Shown: piece after piece, positions 55,213-59,763 of the stretch
Position numbering within the stretch: the stretch's first letter is position 1
How the letters are laid out: the number at the start of each line of letters is the position of its first letter
Origin: JBBDJB01 sp040880125
GTDB taxonomy: Bacteria > Planctomycetota > Planctomycetia > Pirellulales > JBBDJB01
Length of the DNA: 59,763 nucleotides
Direction: 5' to 3'
Assembly (NCBI GenBank): GCA_040880125.1
Contig: JBBDJB010000059.1
Coordinates: forward strand, 1-59,763
Notes under the pieces: generated by a model
What the model was told of the DNA's origin: nothing
What the model saw: only the letters and a program-made list of their open reading frames with translations
The model's database searches: none
Translations under genes and position numbers: made by a program

Positions 55213-56529
55213 TCAAGTTTGGCCGACGGACTCCTTCTCCGTTACGGCTGGCCGGGTGCCGACTTCCTCCAGAACATCCGCCAGTTGCTCCGTCTGCCGC
55301 TTTCGATCAAACCGACGCCACGGGTTTCTCAATATGTCGACACTGCGGAACTGCTGACGCTCTCCCGCGAGAATTGCCTCCAGAACGGCGCGGACTGCCG
55401 GGCGATCGTTGGGATGGGCGATCCAGCCGAGATCTCCTTCGCGGATCACCGGCGCGCTGTTTTCACCTTCTTCAATCAAGGCCAGAATCGGCTTGCCGGC
55501 CAACATGTAGTCGAACATCTTGCAAGCGTACGAGTACTTCACGCAGTAGCCAGGCGGCTCGATCATCATCAGCACGTCGCTGCGTGCCAGCACGTTGAAT
55601 ACTTCCGCATGAGGCACAGGCGGCCGAACCTCGACATAGTCCGCCACCCCCAGCCGCCGCGGTTCGTCGAGCGTCATATTGCTGACAAACTCGATGCGCA
55701 ATTGTTCTGGTGTCACTTTCCCCTCTCGGGCAAGATCACCAATGGCTCCGAACAGGGCTGAAAAATCGGTCTTACCGCTGGCCGATCCAGTGAAACAGAT
55801 GCGCTTGGTCCGGTTCGGATTGCTCAGTTCACGGCTATCGTGGACCAGGGAAAGGGTTTCCGGATCAAAGCCGTTCGGAATGGAGTAGACATCGCCGTCG
55901 CGAATCGGGTAGCGCTGTCGAAAATGCTCGGCCATCGGATCGGAGACGGCAATCACCTTCTCTGCCCGGCGAATTATCCGGCGCTCCATCGCCTGATTCA
56001 TCCGCCGATGCAGCGGGCTGCCCCACTCCCAAAGCGGATCGTCTCCCCACAGGTCTTGATAATCGATCACCAATGGTAGATTCGCCCAACGTGCCAGCCG
56101 GTTGGCGATCAAAAGGTCGGTTGCCGGACCGTAGGTGGCGAACACGGCATCGAATCGTCTGTTCCGCAGAACCTCCTTGCCCGCCTTCACCGCATAGGGA
56201 TACCAAAGAACTTGCCGATCCGGCACGAAGGCGAGCTGCGAGAATTTGCGCTTCATCCATCGTTTCATGCCGGCCAGCCCAGTCCGATGCAACGGTTGTC
56301 CTGGTGCCCCGACGCGGGCCAGGGGGCAGTGCGCACGGACGACCTCAACTTCTTCCGGCAAGGACTCGAGCGTCTGCATGTCGACGGCCGTTTCAGGAAT
56401 CATCGGGACTGTCAGCACGGTCGGCTGCCAACCGAACTGCGGGAGATACTTCGCGAACTGCGCCATCCGCGGAACCCCGCCCCCGACCATGGGCGGGAAA
56501 TTGAATGTCACCATCAAAACCTGTTTCAT
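55213..56529 (-). CDS. Glycosyltransferase family 4 (second)
   Basis: Protein of 438 residues. The ATG at 56529 (MKQVLMVTFNFPP) gives the normal GT4 start with AAGGAG upstream; an earlier ATG at 56601 is unlikely. Motifs: FNFPPMVGGGVPRMAQFAKYLP, LPLVIDYQDLWGDDPL, EKVIAVSDPMAEHF, YSIPNGFDPETL, ICFTGSASGKTDF and YACKMFDYMLAGKPILALI. The last stands where GT4 enzymes have EG...E, with Tyr/Lys replacing part of it. It looks like the WbuB/ExpE-like transferases that add amino sugars to capsule or EPS chains. Confidence 0.88.
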   Translation of the reverse strand: MKQVLMVTFNFPPMVGGGVPRMAQFAKYLPQFGWQPTVLTVPMIPETAVDMQTLESLPEEVEVVRAHCPLARVGAPGQPLHRTGLAGMKRWMKRKFSQLAFVPDRQVLWYPYAVKAGKEVLRNRRFDAVFATYGPATDLLIANRLARWANLPLVIDYQDLWGDDPLWEWGSPLHRRMNQAMERRIIRRAEKVIAVSDPMAEHFRQRYPIRDGDVYSIPNGFDPETLSLVHDSRELSNPNRTKRICFTGSASGKTDFSALFGAIGDLAREGKVTPEQLRIEFVSNMTLDEPRRLGVADYVEVRPPVPHAEVFNVLARSDVLMMIEPPGYCVKYSYACKMFDYMLAGKPILALIEEGENSAPVIREGDLGWIAHPNDRPAVRAVLEAILAGERQQFRSVDILRNPWRRFDRKRQTEQLADVLEEVGTRPAVTEKESVGQT

Positions 56530-56604
56530 GACGCCGTGTACTCCTTGCCGCAGATTCAAGCTAGAATGAGAATTCGAAGTGGGCGATTCGCGCCTATGCA
56601 AGAG

Positions 56605-57645
56605 CTAATGCCCATGGATGGTCTTGTATTCCTGATAGCGAAATCCCAACAGACCGCAGAAGATGCCAGCGCCTCGTGTCAGATACTTAAAGCTTAGCAT
56701 AACCCCCTCTTTTCCCCGGATGCTGTGCACTGGTAGCGTGACTAAGCCACGGACGACCAAGAAGCTTCCCCGGCCGACGATTCGGGAAATGGATCGTACA
56801 CAGGGGTTAAAATCACGCGCCATTGACCCATGGTTGATGCCAATCCGAAATGAGCGTCTCGCCAGCCAGCGAAGCGTGCAGCGACTCATTGGAATCCATT
56901 CATGCACAATTGCTTCATCGGCCCACACCGAAGTTGCGCCATCTGCGCCAAGCCGCGCAAACAGGCGCGAATCCGTGCCGCCGGAAAGCGCACACTGCTC
57001 ATCAAAGGGCGTTCCGATGGAACTCAACCGCTCCCGACGAATCAAGACGTTGTTCGTTCCGTTGGGAAACGTTCTAGTACCTGTCGGGTATCGCAAGTGT
57101 TCGTGAAATCGTCCGCGAGAGATCCAGTCCGGCGGCGTCCGCTCGAAGATGGGAAGTATCGGTCCTCCAACTAGATCGGAGTCATGTGCTGATTGGACTC
57201 GCAATAATTCGTCGAGCCAATTTGAAGCCGGCACTTCGTCATCGTCGATAAAGGCAATAAAGTCGACTTCACCCGCCCGTTCCACTGCGGTGTTGCGGGC
57301 AAAGGGGATTCCCCGTCGCGGTTCCACATGGTATTCCAGCGGAAACGGGAACTCAGGACGCAGCCGGTCACAGACTGCCCGACCCGGTCCGTCTTCCTCG
57401 TTTTCCACGATCACCACCCGCACCTCTGGCTGGATATGTTCGAACCTCAGTGCTGCAATGCCCCGCAACAGCTTCTCCAACCACTCGGGCCGCCGAAACG
57501 TTATCGCGCATACGGCGACGCTTGGACGGTCAAAAGCCGTGGAGCTGCGTTTCGCAACTTCAGAAGTGGAACGCGTTCGATTGTTCAACTTAGTTGCCCG
57601 ATGTCGTGCAGCGTCATTTGCCGTGAATTCGTCGATACTCTTCAT
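56605..57645 (-). CDS. Glycosyltransferase family 2, tandem paralogue B
   Basis: Protein of 346 residues if started at the ATG at 57645, which overlaps the upstream gene by 32 bases; TTG or GTG starts further in are possible. GT-A motifs: SVAVCAITFRRPEWLEKLL, PEVRVVIVENEEDGPG, FARNTAVERAGEVDFIAFID, then DDDEVP as the metal site and GGTDSRLFARL. It is clearly homologous along its whole length to paralogue A next door, including the ending YQEYKTIHG. Its G+C content is visibly lower (about 52% near the start against about 65-75% in A). Confidence 0.88.
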   Translation of the reverse strand: MKSIDEFTANDAARHRATKLNNRTRSTSEVAKRSSTAFDRPSVAVCAITFRRPEWLEKLLRGIAALRFEHIQPEVRVVIVENEEDGPGRAVCDRLRPEFPFPLEYHVEPRRGIPFARNTAVERAGEVDFIAFIDDDEVPASNWLDELLRVQSAHDSDLVGGPILPIFERTPPDWISRGRFHEHLRYPTGTRTFPNGTNNVLIRRERLSSIGTPFDEQCALSGGTDSRLFARLGADGATSVWADEAIVHEWIPMSRCTLRWLARRSFRIGINHGSMARDFNPCVRSISRIVGRGSFLVVRGLVTLPVHSIRGKEGVMLSFKYLTRGAGIFCGLLGFRYQEYKTIHGH

Positions 57646-58588
57646 AGCGGTATCCGAACAGCCCGCCGAGCATACCAAGCCCGCGCAGCAGATACTTCAC
57701 GCTCAGCATGAAGGAATGTCGCCCACGCAGCAGGTTGATCGGCAGACTCGCCAATCCCCAGCCGACATGAATGGCCGATCGCCAGAGGATACGAGCGACG
57801 GCCTTCGGTAGCGGTTCCAGATCGCGAGTGATCCAACTAAATGTTACTCCGGTGCGGACGGCCCGTGAAGCGATCCAGCGGGCCGTCATCCGGCTGGTGG
57901 GCACCCATTCGTGCACGACAGCCTCGTCGGCCCAGACCGAAGCCTTGCCGGCCTGTTTCATCCGCTGGAAAAAGTGAGTGTCCGACCCCCCGGTAAGTGC
58001 TAGCCGCTCGTCGAAGGGTGGATTCATTTCCGCCAGTGCCTGGCGGCGTATCAATAGATTCCCCGTTCCCATCGGCAGCACGCTTGTGCCGGTGGGCATC
58101 CGCAACCGGTCGCAGAAGCCGCCGCGAACGATCCAGGTTGGCGGTGTCTGCTCGAAGCGCGGCACCACGGGCCCGGCTATCAGGTCGGCCTGATGTCGCG
58201 ATTGGACGCGGAGAAGTTCGTCGAGCCAACCTGGATCGGGCACCTCGTCGTCGTCAATGAAGGCGATAAAGTCCACTTCGGCCGCCCGTTCGATAGCGGC
58301 GTTCCGTGCGAAGGGGATCCCGCGCCGCGGCTCGACGTAATGCTCCAGCGGAAACGGGAACTCCGGCCGCAGCCGATCGCAAACTTCTTTCCCGGGTCCG
58401 TCGGCCTCGTTCTCGACGATGACAACGCGCACGTCCGGCCCGGTGTCCCGAAACGTCAGCGCAGCGGCACCCTTTAACAACCTTTCCAGCCACTCGGGGC
58501 GGCGGAGCGTGATCGCACAGACGGCCACGCGCGGGCCGGTTCGTTCACCGGCTGCCTGTGACTGGGATGTTATCTCTGTGCTGGTCAT
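57614..58588 (-). CDS. Glycosyltransferase family 2, tandem paralogue A
   Basis: Protein of 324 residues from the ATG at 58588; the frame is open to 58804 but would overlap the upstream gene. Motifs: RVAVCAITLRRPEWLERLL, ENEADGPGKEVCDRLRPEF, FIAFIDDDEVPDPGWLDELL and GGSDTHFFQRM, followed by VWADEAVVHEWVPTSRM. No multi-span pore region is seen, so it is a transferase rather than a synthase; a weak amphipathic C-terminus may touch the membrane. It starts 7 bases after the asparagine-synthase-like gene. Confidence 0.88.
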   Translation of the reverse strand: MTSTEITSQSQAAGERTGPRVAVCAITLRRPEWLERLLKGAAALTFRDTGPDVRVVIVENEADGPGKEVCDRLRPEFPFPLEHYVEPRRGIPFARNAAIERAAEVDFIAFIDDDEVPDPGWLDELLRVQSRHQADLIAGPVVPRFEQTPPTWIVRGGFCDRLRMPTGTSVLPMGTGNLLIRRQALAEMNPPFDERLALTGGSDTHFFQRMKQAGKASVWADEAVVHEWVPTSRMTARWIASRAVRTGVTFSWITRDLEPLPKAVARILWRSAIHVGWGLASLPINLLRGRHSFMLSVKYLLRGLGMLGGLFGYRYEEYRRIHGK

Positions 58589-58595
58589 ATTTATG

Positions 58596-59763
58596 CTAAC
58601 CCACCGGATTCTCCCGGCGCTTCCACATCCCCGACTTGAGCAGCGCGGACTTAACCGTCCGGCGAGCCGCGCGCTTGATCCGAACCAGCATCGGCAATGC
58701 CGCCTTGGGGTTGATCGGCAGGGATAGCGCCTCCGGCCAAAGCGAACGGATGATTTCCATTTGCAGCTTGAAGCTCGGCGGACAGCGAAGCTGTGGCTTG
58801 ACACCTAGCATCGTGACGAGCAAGTCGCGGCAGTTGAACGGCGACATGACCTCCTGCACGACGCCCGACTCGGTAAAGTTCATCGCCGCCCAGCACCCGG
58901 CGCGCTGTTCCCAATAGAAAAGATCGAGCGTGTCGTAGCCAAGCGTTTGCGCGTCGCCGCGGCCAGGCAGCCCTTCGATCCACTCGTCGAAAGCACGGCG
59001 CGTGAATTCAGTCTCCCCCCGCTTGGTCATCCGAGCAAGTCCTGCTCCCGTGAGCCTACTTCCATAATAGGCCCCGTAATACTGCTTGGCGACCTCCGAC
59101 ACCGCCGAAGTGAGCCGCACGTGCCCGTCGGGGATATGTTCGTAAAAGCCCTGTACCAGACGTCCCCACACACGATGCGCCAGCGGGAAGTTCCGCATGA
59201 AGCATTCCTCGAATTGCTCGTCCATTTGATCCGGGCATTCGACGATGTGGTGCGTCAAACCGAGGCGAGGGAGAAGCGCAGCAGGTATCGCGACGTCGGC
59301 CGCGTCCGGCGCGGTGAGCGAGGAGCAGACGAACGTGTAGTAGAAGGCTCTGTCAGAGACGTCGCGCGAACCGGCCAGCGTCATCCGGCTGTCGATTCCC
59401 GCCGTCGTCGGTACGGTCACCGGGTGCCTTCGCGTAATCGCTCGCAGCGTTCCCTCCAGGATCGCGGCACTCCGCTCGACCGCTTCCGAGAGCGAGAGCT
59501 TCTCGGGCGGACAGGTAGGCCAATAGCGGAGGACCTGGCCGTTTGAAAGGTCGAGAAAGCGATTGGGGAGCAACAAACGGATCTCGCGAAAAACCGAGCG
59601 GTCTCCGGGCAACCAGTACTGCCGATCCGCCTTGTAGGCCGGAGTCGAGGTCAATGCGGTGACTTCCGGATCGAATTGGAGGCCCAGCAGTGGTGCGATC
59701 AATCCCGGCTGCGAGGCACACCACAGCGGAAGCGGTCGAGTTTGATCCGTGGAAGTATAAAAG
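58596..59763 (-). CDS. Asparagine-synthase-like protein (partial, N-terminus beyond window)
   Basis: At least 388 codons; the frame is still open at the window's end, so the start is missing. The ATP-pyrophosphatase domain is visible: PTTAGIDSRMTLAG corresponds to the SGGxDS loop (first Gly replaced), followed by AFYYTFVCSSLTAPDAADV. The earlier text LLPNRFLDLSNGQVLRYWP matches the linker after the glutaminase domain of AsnB-like proteins. In glycan loci such proteins are thought to amidate sugars or amino-acid decorations. It heads the glycosyltransferase run here. Confidence 0.72.
   Translation of the reverse strand, partial: FYTSTDQTRPLPLWCASQPGLIAPLLGLQFDPEVTALTSTPAYKADRQYWLPGDRSVFREIRLLLPNRFLDLSNGQVLRYWPTCPPEKLSLSEAVERSAAILEGTLRAITRRHPVTVPTTAGIDSRMTLAGSRDVSDRAFYYTFVCSSLTAPDAADVAIPAALLPRLGLTHHIVECPDQMDEQFEECFMRNFPLAHRVWGRLVQGFYEHIPDGHVRLTSAVSEVAKQYYGAYYGSRLTGAGLARMTKRGETEFTRRAFDEWIEGLPGRGDAQTLGYDTLDLFYWEQRAGCWAAMNFTESGVVQEVMSPFNCRDLLVTMLGVKPQLRCPPSFKLQMEIIRSLWPEALSLPINPKAALPMLVRIKRAARRTVKSALLKSGMWKRRENPVG

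Overview
The window looks like chromosome of a planctomycete, most likely of the Pirellulales type. The strongest pointers are two very large secreted PVC-type cytochromes (one with five CxxCH sites), a BON-domain protein with a Pro/Gly/Tyr-rich tail, a secreted FG-GAP protein, DUF2892 and DUF6398 proteins, and a high-GC genome with many long single genes and few tight operons. I saw no rRNA, tRNA or CRISPR array, but could only scan by eye.

Layout. 1-890 is AT-richer and gene-poor and starts inside a dispersed repeat. 927-12039 (mostly +) holds an LRR membrane protein, a BON protein, a TIGR01777 epimerase, proA, an isolated fliM, cstA (minus strand), trxB and an Nramp-like carrier lacking the usual metal-binding motifs. 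12108-12640 is a small element with perfect 18-bp inverted ends around a CHC2 zinc-finger ORF, followed by asnS. 15250-18622 is an accessory island bounded by a 17-bp direct repeat. It holds a CBS-HEPN protein, a second HEPN-like protein and a two-gene unit; the last two lie in what look like integron gene cassettes with attC-like sites but no integrase (a CALIN).

20258-32775 (minus strand) is a core housekeeping run: purA, uppS, cdsA, phoH, pgpH-type HD phosphodiesterase, ybeY, corC-type, recO, BamD-like lipoprotein, LptE-like lipoprotein, folP. It covers isoprenoid and phospholipid precursors, RNA maturation, outer-membrane assembly and folate. 33280-43899 (+) is a set of four secreted proteins: FG-GAP propeller, sialidase-like, and two giant heme proteins. 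43912-50058 (minus strand) has a class V aminotransferase, the three-part transhydrogenase (pntAa-pntAb-pntB) and a LarA-like protein. 50221 to the window end (minus strand) is a surface-polysaccharide locus: an asparagine-synthase-like protein (cut by the window end), two tandem GT2 paralogues, two GT4 enzymes, an O-antigen ligase/polymerase-like protein, a sugar formyltransferase and a DegT aminotransferase.

Most novel-looking points: the HEPN cassette island with attC-like sites; the CHC2 mini-element with inverted ends; a palindrome cluster upstream of a DUF6398/HTH gene; a ~150-bp MITE-like repeat; and the Nramp relative with altered TM1 and TM6.
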